64,000 nt of DNA from Paenibacillus sp. 1011MAR3C5 (GCF_003591485.1 NZ_QZCF01000003.1:848148-912147), one strand, 5' to 3'; positions 16,925-25,827 are shown, numbered from the stretch's first letter. The notes: a model not told the origin generated them from the letters alone. Program-made: numbers and translations.

Positions 16925-17254
16925 CTACATCCACGTCTCGCCCCAAGCCTGTATGGATTCGATGACTGGCTGCAGGTCTCTGCCCTTAGGCGTAAGCTCG
17001 TACTCAATCCGAACGGGCATCTCTGGATACACCTGACGGTTGACGATGCCGAGCGTTTCGAGTTCCTTCATCCGGTCCGTCAGCATCTTGTCGCTCATTT
17101 CCGGAATTTGTTCCTTAATATCTTTAAACCGCTTCGGTCCGCCTAATAAAACTCGAATGATTCTACCTGTCCATTTTTTGCCTAATAGATCAGCCGCAGC
17201 TTCATACCTCGGGCACATTGTCGAATAATCCAACAGAATCACCCCTCTTTTCAT
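16925..17254 (-). CDS. HxlR family transcriptional regulator
   Basis: A protein of about 102-109 residues with the HxlR/MarR-like winged helix. The hallmark CPRYEAAADLLGKKWTGRII lies at the start, with the redox- or ligand-linked cysteine before it, then RFKDIKEQIPEMSDKMLTDR as recognition helix and the beta-wing near RIEYELTPKG. The start is either the ATG at 17254 or the TTG at 17233; the sequence AAAGGGGTG sits 8 bp before the TTG, so the shorter form is favoured by ribosome binding. Members often control a divergent enzyme gene, but none is present here. Confidence 0.88.
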   Translation of the reverse strand: MKRGVILLDYSTMCPRYEAAADLLGKKWTGRIIRVLLGGPKRFKDIKEQIPEMSDKMLTDRMKELETLGIVNRQVYPEMPVRIEYELTPKGRDLQPVIESIQAWGETWM

Positions 17255-17516
17255 AGTTCTATTGTAGCATATGAACGAACGAAAAGTAAGTGTGCCAGGC
17301 AACAAAGACTTTTGGCGAGCTTATGCGCAGGCAGAGACTAACTTTTACAAGGATGGTTTCTATGACTTTTCCGACATAAAACCAATGACGATATCCTTCA
17401 TCATGCTGAATGAATGTCGCTTAATGCTTGAGGTTAGCAGGATAACTCTCCGCAAGCATAGCTGTTTAATCTAACGTAAGGACTGGCGAAAAAGTTGCAG
17501 GTTAATTGCAAAATAT

Positions 17517-18362
17517 TTACATCTTAATCACGATGAGTCCGGCAAGCATAAACAGGAATGCGGCCCACTGCTGTAATGACAATTTTTCCTTATACAGCAG
17601 GATGGAGCCTATGGCTACAACAAGGCTGTTGGTAGCGAAGATCGGAGCGGCCAGATTCGCCTGACCGGTCGTGATGGCAACTGCGTAGAGCTGAAGGCCG
17701 CCATACGAGAAGAGGCCGGCAGCAAGCCCCAGCTTAAGACCAATTCGCCTGGATGCGGGCGTGATGATTTCGCTCGACGGGATCAGGAACCAGGCGATGG
17801 ACAACGCATAAGCGACGAACAAGACCGGCGCGCTCGCCATTCCTAGCTCGTCCGTTACTTTAAGACCGCCGTTGCGCAAGGTGAACATAAGGATGGCCAG
17901 ACCAACAAGCAGGAACCAGCGTTTCTCTTTGATCGTGAGCGGTTCCTTGCGCTTGTAGGCAATCAGCATGACGGACAGCATAAGCAGGGCGACACCCAGC
18001 CCCTGCGGCAAACTCAGCGGTTCATGGTACCATAGCGTTGCCAGCGCTACGACCAATACGATGTTCAGATTGGTTAACGGAGAGGTCAGGCTGGCTGGCC
18101 CATGCTCCAGCGCTTTCATGAATAAGGCATTGCCCCAGGCAGAGCCGGCGCCAATGACGAGTCCCGCTGCCCACACTCTTATATCCGTTAAACTTGCGAT
18201 GCTGCCCTCAATAGCCGCATGAATGCCGAAGCCCGCTGTACCTGCGGTGTAGAGGGCAAGCAGCAGCATGCGGGTGGAACCCCCGCGCATTTGCGATACT
18301 TTCATCCACCAGCCCGCCAGTCCGAACAGGATGGCGCTGCCGATGGCTATTGCTAACCACAT
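17517..18362 (-). CDS. EamA family (DMT superfamily) transporter
   Basis: A 281-residue protein with ten predicted membrane helices in two repeated EamA halves, ending SLQQWAAFLFMLAGLIVIKM, the usual final helix of the family. Drug/metabolite transporters of this class export amino acids, sugars or drugs, and the substrate cannot be predicted. GGGAG lies about 12 bp before the ATG. It stands alone; its upstream region holds a strong hairpin (18471-18501) that faces the other strand. Confidence 0.85.
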   Translation of the reverse strand: MWLAIAIGSAILFGLAGWWMKVSQMRGGSTRMLLLALYTAGTAGFGIHAAIEGSIASLTDIRVWAAGLVIGAGSAWGNALFMKALEHGPASLTSPLTNLNIVLVVALATLWYHEPLSLPQGLGVALLMLSVMLIAYKRKEPLTIKEKRWFLLVGLAILMFTLRNGGLKVTDELGMASAPVLFVAYALSIAWFLIPSSEIITPASRRIGLKLGLAAGLFSYGGLQLYAVAITTGQANLAAPIFATNSLVVAIGSILLYKEKLSLQQWAAFLFMLAGLIVIKM

Positions 18363-18470
18363 TGAAATTCACACTCCCGAATTTGTTACACAAATGAAAT
18401 AGTCCTGTTACCGCCCTAACATATGGTTGGGCTATTATAATAAACAAGACCCCCTTTTATATAACCTTTA

Positions 18471-18501
18471 GGGCCTGCGGCGTGCAGGCCCGCTTTTTTT
18501 T
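18471..18501 (+). terminator. Orphan rho-independent terminator, plus strand
   Basis: GGGCCTGC, a 5-nt loop and GCAGGCCC form a perfect 8-bp GC-rich stem followed by GC and eight T. No plus-strand gene lies upstream; both flanking genes are on the minus strand. It could end an undescribed short RNA that starts near the TATAAT at 18436-18441, or be a leftover. Confidence 0.6.
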
Positions 18502-18548
18502 GTCTCGATATGGTTGCCCTTCAGCTTTGCGCCTCCGATCAATACATT

Positions 18549-18581
18549 AGAAGGGGAGGGACGCGATATGCATCCCTCCCC
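18549..18581 (-). terminator. Rho-independent terminator of the histidinol-phosphatase gene
   Basis: On the minus strand GGGGAGGGA pairs perfectly with TCCCTCCCC around an 11-nt loop, followed by TTCT. The T tract is short. Confidence 0.65.
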
Positions 18582-18591
18582 AATATTGTTG

Positions 18592-19401
18592 CTACAGCGG
18601 TACAATGACTTGTTGTCGCTGCCGGTAGAATACCCAATGCTCAAAACCGATTTCCTTCAGCCGCTTGGCTACCAGCTCCCATTCATCCCCGACACGGCTA
18701 GGAATATGGGCATCGGAGCCGAATGTGACATTGACGCCGAAGTGAAGCGCCCGCTCCAGAATAGCGTCTGACGGATACCACCCGCCGACATCCTTCGTAC
18801 TGCCCGACGTGTTAATCTCGATCGATACATCGCATTCTGCAATCGTTCTCAGCGTATCGTCAATATGCTCATGTGCGGGAATATCCGAGAATGCGGGATA
18901 ATACCCCTTCATCGCATCGATATGTCCCAATATATCGAACATTCCGCTTCGTGCGGATTGTTTGATCAGCTCGTAATAGCTTTTCTTTTCATTGATATGT
19001 CCGGCCTCGTCCAGGTTCTTCCAGCGGTTTCGATTGAAGATGCTGACCCCGCTGACCTGATGCACGGAGCCAATCAGGTAATCGAATGGAACGCCCTTGT
19101 ATGCTTCCCGGTAAGCTTCGGCGTGATCGGCGAAGTAATCCGATTCCATGCCGAGCAGCACCTCGATGCGACCTGCATACTTCTCCTTCAGCCGCAGCAC
19201 TTCATTCACATAATTGGCAAAGTCGCTTCTGGCCATGGCGATGCCGGGCCAGGGCTGATCCTCCTGATGGTAGAAATAAGGAGAGTGATCCGATATGCCG
19301 ATGACGCTTAGTCCGGCGTCGATACCGGCCAGAATGTAATCCTCGATGGTGCCGTTCGCATGTCCGCATCTGACGTGATGTGTATGTAGATCGAATTTCA
19401 A
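18592..19401 (-). CDS. hisJ: PHP-family histidinol-phosphatase
   Basis: A 269-residue PHP-domain phosphoesterase like B. subtilis HisJ, which removes phosphate from L-histidinol phosphate in histidine synthesis. Metal-binding motifs are DLHTHHVRCGHA at the start, ISDHSPY near residue 37, MESDYF, SVHQ near 113, GHIDAM near 158 and FGSDAH near 238. Length agrees with the family. It lies 11 bp downstream of a LysR gene on the same strand and far from any other his gene, which is usual for this enzyme in Firmicutes. Some proteins of this family have other substrates. Confidence 0.86.
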   Translation of the reverse strand: MKFDLHTHHVRCGHANGTIEDYILAGIDAGLSVIGISDHSPYFYHQEDQPWPGIAMARSDFANYVNEVLRLKEKYAGRIEVLLGMESDYFADHAEAYREAYKGVPFDYLIGSVHQVSGVSIFNRNRWKNLDEAGHINEKKSYYELIKQSARSGMFDILGHIDAMKGYYPAFSDIPAHEHIDDTLRTIAECDVSIEINTSGSTKDVGGWYPSDAILERALHFGVNVTFGSDAHIPSRVGDEWELVAKRLKEIGFEHWVFYRQRQQVIVPL

Positions 19402-19412
19402 CGTAAACCCTC

Positions 19413-20315
19413 CTACTCGCTGCTGATGAATGAATGCTCTGGCATGCCTCTCAGATCGCTCAAAAATTGCTGCATGGCCGTGTTCAAATATCGGCCTGAC
19501 TTATAGACGACGCCGACGGGGTGGCTAGCTTCCAGTTCGTTGATTTTAATAATCTTAAGCGTGCCATGCTTAAGCTCCGTGGGAATGGACAGCTTGGAGA
19601 CGATGGCGGCGCCGAGATCGATCTCGACCATCCGCTTCACTTCTTCGCTGCTGGACAGCTCCATAACGATATTCGGTTGAATATTGTATTTCCTGAACAT
19701 GGCGTCTACGTATCGCCTGCCCAGCGTGTCTGGCGCAAGCATGATCATCGGGACGTCCTTCAGCTTATCGACTGTAGTATGCGTCAGGCTGCTGAGCGGA
19801 TTCTCCGGGGAGACAACAAGTTCAAACGTATCGTAATAAAGCGTGGATGAGGCAATGTTCGGATTTTTCTCCGATAAATAGGTTATGCCAACGTCAACGG
19901 AACCATTCTCGACGCAGGTCATAACTTGGGATGATGGCATGGTATGTATCGTTGTCTTGATAAGCGGGTATTGATTCTGGAAGTAAGATAGAACCCGCGG
20001 CAATATTTGGATGGCGATGGATGAGGTCGTGCCAAGCAGAATATGTCCTTGAGGCGTATGATTCAGATCGTTGAGCTTCTGCTTAAGCTCCTCGACGATA
20101 GCAAGCATGCGCTCGGCATGTTCTAGAAAGACCTGTCCATGTTCTGTAAGGGTAACGGGCTGGTTCCGGTCGATCAGGACGGTCTTGAATTCATCCTCCA
20201 AGCTTTTGATCTGGGCCGATACGGCTGGCTGCGTCAAATTGAGAAGCTCGCCTGCCTTTCGGAAGCTCATCGTCTTGGAGATGGTGAGTAGTGTTTCCAA
20301 CTGGCTAATGTTCAA
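19413..20315 (-). CDS. LysR family transcriptional regulator
   Basis: A 300-residue LysR protein: HTH at residues 1-60 (SFRKAGELLNLTQPAVSAQI) and a co-inducer domain from about residue 90, with GHILLGTTSSIA at its first strand. It precedes the histidinol-phosphatase gene by 11 bp and is probably co-transcribed with it. The protein resembles the CysB/CysL-like branch only in general; no specific target is indicated. No divergent partner gene is present, since corA lies upstream on the same strand. Confidence 0.85.
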   Translation of the reverse strand: MNISQLETLLTISKTMSFRKAGELLNLTQPAVSAQIKSLEDEFKTVLIDRNQPVTLTEHGQVFLEHAERMLAIVEELKQKLNDLNHTPQGHILLGTTSSIAIQILPRVLSYFQNQYPLIKTTIHTMPSSQVMTCVENGSVDVGITYLSEKNPNIASSTLYYDTFELVVSPENPLSSLTHTTVDKLKDVPMIMLAPDTLGRRYVDAMFRKYNIQPNIVMELSSSEEVKRMVEIDLGAAIVSKLSIPTELKHGTLKIIKINELEASHPVGVVYKSGRYLNTAMQQFLSDLRGMPEHSFISSE

Positions 20316-20383
20316 GTCCAGTATTCCCCCTTCCGACGTTCACTGGGCATAATTCTATTATATCTTATCTAAAAGTTTGCAGC

Positions 20384-20415
20384 AAAAAAAAGGAATGGCC
20401 CTCAGAGCCACTCCT
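20384..20415 (-). terminator. Rho-independent terminator overlapping the end of corA
   Basis: On the minus strand AGGAGTGGC pairs with GCCATTCCT (one G-U pair) and is followed by eight T. The upstream arm lies within the last codons of corA. Confidence 0.85.
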
Positions 20416-21337
20416 TCTTGCGAAAAATAATAAACATGCCAAACCCAAGTACAATCATAATGCCAAGTAAAATATAGGCTCCAAGCTTGAAATGGATACC
20501 GGGAATATCATCGAAGTTCATGCCGTAGATGCCCGTGATGAACGTAAGCGGCATGAATATTGTCGTAATGGCAGTGAACACGCGCATGATTTCGTTGGCG
20601 CGGCTCGTCAGACTGGACTGATAAGCCTCGCGAAGGTTGCCCATCAAATCGCGGTAGGTCTCGAAGGACTCCGATACTTTAATGGCATTCTCGTAGACGT
20701 CTCGGAAATACTTCTGCAGCTGATCGTCGATCAGCTTGAGCTCCTTCTTATTCAGCGTGAAGATGACTTCGCGCTGAGGACCAAGCACCTTCTTCACCCA
20801 AAGTATCTCGCCGCGCAGACCAATGATCTCATTGAGATGCGATTTCTTGGTGTGCATCAGGATATCTTCTTCAAGCGTCTCGATCCGGCTGTCGATCCGG
20901 TCGCCGACAAGAAAATAATTATCAACCACAAGGTCGACCAAATAGTACAGGAACTGGTCCGGACGGTTGACCTCCTGCTCCCATAGAATAGGCTTCAGGG
21001 AACGGAGCTCGTTAATTTTTTGTTTCGTTACGGTAATAATGTAGTGGCGTCCCAGAAATATATTGAGCGCCCGCAAAAAGATATCTTCATCATCAAAGCG
21101 AATGCTGTCAATCACGATAAAGTAGTGATTTTCGTAGATCTCGATTTTGGGACGCTGCTCCTCATCGTTGAGGCAATCCTCTACCGCAAGATCATGCATG
21201 CCGAATATCGGCTGCAGCACCTCAAGATCCTCTACATCTGCATCAATCCAGTAGAAGCCTTCTTCAGGCGCCAGTCGCGTCTGATCGATGTCTTCCACCA
21301 TCGTAAATTTTCCATTGTTTACATGTCTGATCTTCAT
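20402..21337 (-). CDS. corA: CorA-type magnesium/cobalt transporter
   Basis: A 311-residue channel-like divalent cation transporter. The long cytoplasmic funnel domain (1-245) is followed by two C-terminal membrane helices; the first ends in the signature GMNF (YGMNFDDIPG, near residue 275), which forms the selectivity loop, and the protein ends in basic residues (IFRKKEWL). Length and the signature are standard. It forms a homopentamer and carries magnesium, cobalt or nickel; the ion cannot be assigned from sequence. No magnesium riboswitch was recognised in the 250 bp upstream. Confidence 0.93.
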   Translation of the reverse strand: MKIRHVNNGKFTMVEDIDQTRLAPEEGFYWIDADVEDLEVLQPIFGMHDLAVEDCLNDEEQRPKIEIYENHYFIVIDSIRFDDEDIFLRALNIFLGRHYIITVTKQKINELRSLKPILWEQEVNRPDQFLYYLVDLVVDNYFLVGDRIDSRIETLEEDILMHTKKSHLNEIIGLRGEILWVKKVLGPQREVIFTLNKKELKLIDDQLQKYFRDVYENAIKVSESFETYRDLMGNLREAYQSSLTSRANEIMRVFTAITTIFMPLTFITGIYGMNFDDIPGIHFKLGAYILLGIMIVLGFGMFIIFRKKEWL

Positions 21338-21640
21338 ACGCAGTTCTCCTCTCTCGTCTTACAGGAGACTGCCGGCTGGAACCCAAAACAGAGCCGTCGG
21401 CCCGTTATCCGTTCCACATCAAAGTGCGTGCAGGAAGGATGGAGGGGCGGCTTTGTATCGGCAGAACCGACAGTAGCCTATTACAGTTGGCTTCGGGCTT
21501 AGGTCGATCACCTTCCATGTCCTCATACACTCCTTTAATGTCGAATGAATGTCCCAATCCTTGTCTAGTATACTCCCGCATTGACAGAACATTCAAGGGG
21601 AAAATGGCTTGATGGAGGCCGGTTTCACAGTATATGCGGC
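21338..21640. other. Non-coding stretch between corA and the S-box promoter
   Basis: About 300 bp upstream of the divergent corA and metA units. I see only short unsupported frames, with no convincing ribosome binding site, repeat or RNA structure. Confidence 0.5.
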
Positions 21641-21647
21641 GGGGTTC

Positions 21648-21676
21648 TTGACGGGAAGGGCAGAATGGATTAAAGT
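21648..21676 (+). promoter_or_regulatory. Sigma-A promoter of the metA-metI unit
   Basis: TTGACG (21648-21653) and TAAAGT (21671-21676) with a 17-bp spacer lie about 30 bp upstream of the S-box aptamer. Confidence 0.55.
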
Positions 21677-21711
21677 AGTCTTAATTGGAAATGCAACAAC
21701 TGAATAGACTA

Positions 21712-21823
21712 CTTTCTTATCAAGAGCAGGCGGAGGGACTAGCCCGATGAAGCCCGGCAACCGGCATATATGCACGGTGCTAATTCTTGCGGAAACATTT
21801 TTGGTTTCTGAGAGATGAGAGAG
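21712..21823 (+). promoter_or_regulatory. SAM-I riboswitch (S-box) aptamer
   Basis: Conserved S-box blocks are read in order: CTTATCAAGAGCAGGCGGAG, GGACTAGCCCGATGAAGCCC, GGCAACCGGC, GCACGGTGCTAATTCTTGC and GAGAGATGAGAGAGG, which closes P1. SAM binding stabilises the aptamer and allows the terminator at 21849-21879 to form, turning off the methionine-synthesis genes that follow. Confidence 0.95.
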
Positions 21824-21848
21824 GCGGACGGCTACTTGCCGAGCATAC

Positions 21849-21879
21849 GACCTTTTCTCTCGCAGAAGGGGTCTTTTTT
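21849..21879 (+). terminator. S-box expression-platform terminator
   Basis: GACCTTTTCT pairs with AGAAGGGGTC around a short loop and is followed by six T, 46 bp before metA. Upstream GAGAGAGG can pair with the CTCTC of this hairpin as antiterminator. Confidence 0.9.
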
Positions 21880-21925
21880 GTTTGTCGACTTCTAATGACT
21901 ACATGATTTTAGGAGTGTGATCAGA

Positions 21926-22849
21926 GTGCCTATCAAAGTACCAGACAACTTGCCGGCGAAGGAAATCTTGAGCAATGAGAACATATTCGTCATGGATGAG
22001 AGCGTTGCCTACCAGCAGGACATTCGTCCGCTGCGTATTGCCATATTGAACCTGATGCCGACTAAGGAAACAACAGAGACACAATTGCTTCGCCTGATCG
22101 GCAATACGCCTCTGCAAGTGGAGGTTGTCCTGCTCCATCCGAGAACGCATCAGTCCAAGAACACGTCAGCCGAGCATCTGGAATCGTTCTACAAAACGTT
22201 CGACGAGATCTCTCATCAATATTTTGACGGGATGATTATTACGGGCGCTCCGGTAGAGCATCTGCCGTTCGAGGAAGTGAACTACTGGGAAGAGCTTCAG
22301 GAAATCATGGACTGGACAAAGCTTCATGTTACTTCGACCTTCCATATCTGTTGGGCTTCCCAAGCGGGTCTCTACCATCATTATGGCGTTCCGAAATACA
22401 ATCTGGACTTCAAAGTGTTCGGCGTCTTCCCGCACACCATTGCGGAAGAAAAGCGGAATATACAGCTGCTCAGAGGCTTCGACGAGCTGTTCTTCGTGCC
22501 GCAATCCCGCCATACGGAAGTGCGCAAGGAGGATATCGAGCCGATCGAGGAACTGGAGATTCTGTCGGAATCCACGGATTCGGGCATCTATATTGTAGCT
22601 TCGCGTGACGGCAAGCAAATTTTTGTCACGGGCCATTCCGAATACGATCCAACTTCGCTCAAGTTCGAATACGATCGCGATGTAGCAAAGGGAATGGAAA
22701 TCGATCTTCCCAAAAACTATTTCCCGGGCGATAATCCTTCTTGTATGCCTTTGTCCACATGGAGAGCGCATGCTAACCTGCTCTTCTCCAACTGGCTGAA
22801 CTATTATGTGTACCAACAGACGCCGTATGATCTCGGTGCTGGCATTTAA
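21926..22849 (+). CDS. metA: Homoserine O-acetyltransferase (MetA family)
   Basis: A 307-residue MetA-type homoserine acyltransferase, first step of methionine synthesis from homoserine. The start is the GTG at 21926 ([11 protein letters not shown]), preceded by AGGAG; the GTG at 21917 is too close to that site. With this start the catalytic Cys falls at 142 ([10 protein letters not shown]) and the acyl-selecting residue at 111 is Glu (GAPVE), as in Bacillus cereus MetA, which uses acetyl-CoA; E. coli has Gly there and uses succinyl-CoA. The His/Glu of the triad lie in FVTGHSEYD. The gene is controlled by the upstream S-box. Confidence 0.94.
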   Translation: MPIKVPDNLPAKEILSNENIFVMDESVAYQQDIRPLRIAILNLMPTKETTETQLLRLIGNTPLQVEVVLLHPRTHQSKNTSAEHLESFYKTFDEISHQYFDGMIITGAPVEHLPFEEVNYWEELQEIMDWTKLHVTSTFHICWASQAGLYHHYGVPKYNLDFKVFGVFPHTIAEEKRNIQLLRGFDELFFVPQSRHTEVRKEDIEPIEELEILSESTDSGIYIVASRDGKQIFVTGHSEYDPTSLKFEYDRDVAKGMEIDLPKNYFPGDNPSCMPLSTWRAHANLLFSNWLNYYVYQQTPYDLGAGI

Positions 22850-22850
22850 A

Positions 22851-23010
22851 AGTGCGTGTTCAAAAAGTCGGGCTTTCAGCACCGAGGCTGGTCGTTCGTC
22901 TGACGGCGAACTGCTCGCCCGTGCATCCGGGAAGGTGAACGAAAGATTCGATGTCGAATACGCTTCTTGGTTTGCTTCGTGATCAAAAGACGACTTTTTT
23001 GAACAACACT
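22851..23010. repeat. 160-bp inverted-repeat element between metA and metI (MITE-like)
   Basis: The ends AGTGCGTGTTCAAAAAGTCG (22851-22870) and CGACTTTTTTGAACAACACT (22991-23010) are inverted copies with about three differences. TTAAA precedes the left end and TAATA follows the right end, which may be a weak target duplication. The inside has no gene. From memory, similar elements with GTTCAAAAAGTCG ends are scattered in Paenibacillus genomes. The fold could also act as an RNA hairpin within the metA-metI transcript. Confidence 0.65.
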
Positions 23011-23041
23011 TAATATATGTTAAGGGAGTTGCGACGTTAAG

Positions 23042-24202
23042 ATGAAAATGGAAAGTCACTTGGCTCAAATCGGTTCCGTACAGGAGCCTGTTACGGGAGC
23101 GGTCAGCTTCCCAGTTTATCAAGCTACGGCATTCCGCCATCCCAAGCTTGGCCAAAGCACGGGCTTCGATTACGCCAGAACCAAAAGCCCGACCAGAGCC
23201 GTGCTGGAAGAAGCGGCAGCGAAGCTGGAGTCCGGTGATGCCGGATTTGCCTGTAGCTCCGGAATGGCGGCACTGCAGACGATCTTTGCTTACTTCAGTC
23301 AAGGCGATCATCTGATTGTTTCTCTGGATTTATACGGCGGCACCTACCGTCTGCTGGAGCGCATTATGTCGAGATTCGGCGTAACGGCATCCTATGTCGA
23401 CACGAATGACATAGACGGCATGTCCAGCTTGCTGCAGCCAAATACGAAGGCGGTTCTGATTGAGACTCCGACGAACCCGCTTATGATGATCACCGATTTG
23501 GAGCGCGTTTGTGCTTGGGCCAAGTCGAAAGGTCTTCTGACGATTGTCGACAATACGCTGCTCACTCCTTATTTGCAGCGTCCGATCGAGCTTGGAGCAG
23601 ATATTGTCATTCATAGCGCGACCAAATATTTGGGCGGACACAATGATGTGCTGGCGGGCTTGATCATTACAAAAGGCGAGGAATTGTCGCAGCAGATGGC
23701 GATCCTACATAACTCCATTGGCGCCGTATTGGGACCGCAGGATTCCTGGCTGCTGATGAGAGGCATGAAGACGCTAGCGCTTCGGATGGAGAGGCATCAA
23801 TACAATGCGACGAAGATTGCGGAATATCTGCTGGAGCATGAGGCGATCGAGGATGTTTATTACCCTGCATTGCCTCATCATCCGGGCCATGATGTTCAAA
23901 ACAAGCAGTCGTCCGGCAACACAGGCATCTTCTCGTTCAGAGTGAAGGATGCTCGTTACGTAGAGCCGATTCTGCGCCATATTAAGTTGATTGCATTCGC
24001 AGAGAGTCTTGGCGGCGTAGAATCGCTGATGACGTACCCTGCTGTGCAGACGCATGCGGACATTCCAGAAGAGATTCGCAAAGCAGTCGGCGTTGACGAT
24101 CGTTTGCTCCGTTTCTCTGTCGGCATCGAGCATGTCGATGACCTGATTGAAGATCTTGAGCAAGCGCTTCGCGCAGCGAAGCAAGAGCTTGAAGAGCAAT
24201 AG
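23042..24202 (+). CDS. metI: Cystathionine gamma-synthase/O-acetylhomoserine thiolyase (MetI-like)
   Basis: A 386-residue PLP enzyme of the Cys/Met metabolism family. The PLP lysine lies in SATKYLGGHNDVLAG (near residue 195), with other hallmarks TKSPTRAVLEEAAAKLESG and ETPTNPLM near residues 45-60 and 140. In B. subtilis, MetI acts on O-acetylhomoserine as cystathionine gamma-synthase and thiolyase. Placement downstream of an acetyl-type MetA under an S-box fits this. AAGGGAG lies about 11 bp before the ATG. Transcription may pass the inverted-repeat element from metA. A strong terminator follows. Confidence 0.9.
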   Translation: MKMESHLAQIGSVQEPVTGAVSFPVYQATAFRHPKLGQSTGFDYARTKSPTRAVLEEAAAKLESGDAGFACSSGMAALQTIFAYFSQGDHLIVSLDLYGGTYRLLERIMSRFGVTASYVDTNDIDGMSSLLQPNTKAVLIETPTNPLMMITDLERVCAWAKSKGLLTIVDNTLLTPYLQRPIELGADIVIHSATKYLGGHNDVLAGLIITKGEELSQQMAILHNSIGAVLGPQDSWLLMRGMKTLALRMERHQYNATKIAEYLLEHEAIEDVYYPALPHHPGHDVQNKQSSGNTGIFSFRVKDARYVEPILRHIKLIAFAESLGGVESLMTYPAVQTHADIPEEIRKAVGVDDRLLRFSVGIEHVDDLIEDLEQALRAAKQELEEQ

Positions 24203-24210
24203 GAGCCAAC

Positions 24211-24262
24211 AGACAGACACGGCAGCCCGATCCGATCGGCTTTGCCGTGTCTGTCTTCTATT
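24211..24262 (+). terminator. Rho-independent terminator after metI
   Basis: AGACAGACACGGCA pairs perfectly with TGCCGTGTCTGTCT (14 bp), followed by a T-rich tract (TCTATTT). Confidence 0.85.
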
Positions 24263-24524
24263 TACCAAAGTAGAAATATAAGTTTTCTGAGGGTATCGGA
24301 TTTAATAGCTCTAATTGGCGATAAAACCTACACTATGCTTATGAAGCGGGTTTGCTACGCAAACCTGCAGGTCGCTCATGTTGAATGGCTTCGATAAAGA
24401 TTTTCTCAAATTTCGCTAATTTGCCATAATGGTTTTGTACCGAATGGATGACTAGTCTTCTTGATCTATGATAGGATTAAGTATTGCTACTTATTTGACT
24501 GAACAAGTTAAGGAGGTCTTGCGG
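24263..24524. other. Intergenic region between metI and mqnC
   Basis: It holds a hairpin at 24346-24368 (GCGGGTTTGC, TAC, GCAAACCTGC) that is not followed by T and has no assigned role. No clear promoter and no coding frame were recognised. The frame upstream of the mqnC ATG is open back to 24468 but is unlikely to be translated. Confidence 0.5.
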
Positions 24525-25661
24525 ATGAGCGCGATAGACCGGATATTGGACAAAGCCCTGAGCGGCAGCAGATTGAGTCTGGAAGACGGAATGGAATTGC
24601 TCGCTTCTGATCAGATCGAGAAGATGGGACACGTAGCTAACCAGTTGATGCTAAGAAGGCATCCTGAGCCGATAACGACATTTGTGGTAGGACGCAACGT
24701 CAATTATACGAACGTATGCGATGTATATTGCCGATTCTGTGCTTTCTACCGCGCACCGGGCTCGAAGGAAGGTTATGTGCTGGATGACGAGGTCATTTTA
24801 AATAAAATTCAGGAAACGGTCGATGTTGGCGGTACCGAAATCTTGATGCAAGGCGGCACGAATCCGAATTTGCCATTCTCGTATTACACGGATTTGCTTC
24901 GCAAAATCAAGAATCGCTTCCCTAATATTACGATGCACTCCTTCTCCCCGGCAGAAATTCAGAAGATGAAGGTTGTCTCTGACGGATTGTCTCTGGATGA
25001 AGTCATTGCCCAGCTTCATGAAGCAGGACTAGATTCCTTGCCTGGCGGCGGAGCGGAAATCTTGGATGACCGTACTCGTAGAAAGATCAGCCGGATGAAA
25101 GGCCCATGGACCGATTGGATGGATGTCATGAATTCCGCTCATCGTCATGGCATGAATACGACGGCTACGATGGTTTATGGCTTGGGCGAGACGATTGAGG
25201 AGCGGGCGCTTCATATGCTTCGGATCCGGGATGAGCAGGATAAGGTGCTGGCGAACGGCTATCCAACGCCGGGCTTCATGGCCTTCATCTCCTGGCCGTT
25301 CCAACCGGACAATACGAACCTGAAGCTGGAGAAGGCGAAGCCGGAGGAATACCTTCGTATCGTTGCGGTTAGCCGTATGATGCTGGACAATATTAACAAC
25401 TTCCAGTCCTCTTGGGTGACGATGGGGCCGGAGATGGGCAAACTCAGCTTGTCCTATGGCTGCAATGACTTTGGCAGCACCATGATTGAAGAGAATGTCG
25501 TATCCGCTGCCGGCACGACGCATAAAGTGAATATCGATCTTATTCTTCAGCTTATTCGCGAAGCAGGCAAAATACCGGCTCAGCGCGATACCAAATATAA
25601 CATTCTTCGCATGTATCATGAATCGGAGAAAGCGGAACGCGACTTCATTATGCAAAATTAA
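24525..25661 (+). CDS. mqnC: Cyclic dehypoxanthinyl futalosine synthase
   Basis: A 378-residue radical-SAM enzyme of the futalosine route to menaquinone; it cyclises dehypoxanthinyl futalosine. The [4Fe-4S] site is CDVYCRFCAFYRAPG (CxxxCxxC), followed by GGTEILMQGGTNP and MHSFSPAEI, typical of MqnC as opposed to MqnE. AAGGAGGT sits 7 bp before the ATG at 24525. The other mqn genes are not in the window, so it is probably part of a scattered pathway. Menaquinone made this way would serve the menaquinone-linked SdhCAB at the window's left. Confidence 0.94.
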   Translation: MSAIDRILDKALSGSRLSLEDGMELLASDQIEKMGHVANQLMLRRHPEPITTFVVGRNVNYTNVCDVYCRFCAFYRAPGSKEGYVLDDEVILNKIQETVDVGGTEILMQGGTNPNLPFSYYTDLLRKIKNRFPNITMHSFSPAEIQKMKVVSDGLSLDEVIAQLHEAGLDSLPGGGAEILDDRTRRKISRMKGPWTDWMDVMNSAHRHGMNTTATMVYGLGETIEERALHMLRIRDEQDKVLANGYPTPGFMAFISWPFQPDNTNLKLEKAKPEEYLRIVAVSRMMLDNINNFQSSWVTMGPEMGKLSLSYGCNDFGSTMIEENVVSAAGTTHKVNIDLILQLIREAGKIPAQRDTKYNILRMYHESEKAERDFIMQN

Positions 25662-25692
25662 TTCCAATTCCGCCGCCTTCATTAGGAAGCAA

Positions 25693-25737
25693 GACCGCAC
25701 GATACGGCTTATAGGCCGTTCGGAGCGGTCTTTTTTT
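25693..25737 (+). terminator. Rho-independent terminator after mqnC
   Basis: GACCGC pairs with GCGGTC around an inner ACGGCTTATAGGCCGT hairpin, then seven T. Confidence 0.88.
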
Positions 25738-25827
25738 GATGCGATAACGATGCGACATGCCAAACTCTTCTTTGTATATACGCTGACTATGGGCCATATA
25801 CTGTAACGGAAGGAAAGGGGTGAGCGC

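Noticed and set aside
17271..17474. A 67-codon plus-strand frame divergent from the HxlR gene
   Set aside because: A partner gene was looked for here because HxlR often controls one, but the frame lacks a ribosome binding site and protein-like features.
17971..18441. A riboswitch upstream of the EamA transporter
   Set aside because: I looked for guanidine, preQ1 and SAM-type cores in the leader and found no conserved core.
22166..23311. A 381-codon minus-strand frame over metA and the repeat element
   Set aside because: Spans three unrelated regions, has no ribosome binding site and no known domain.
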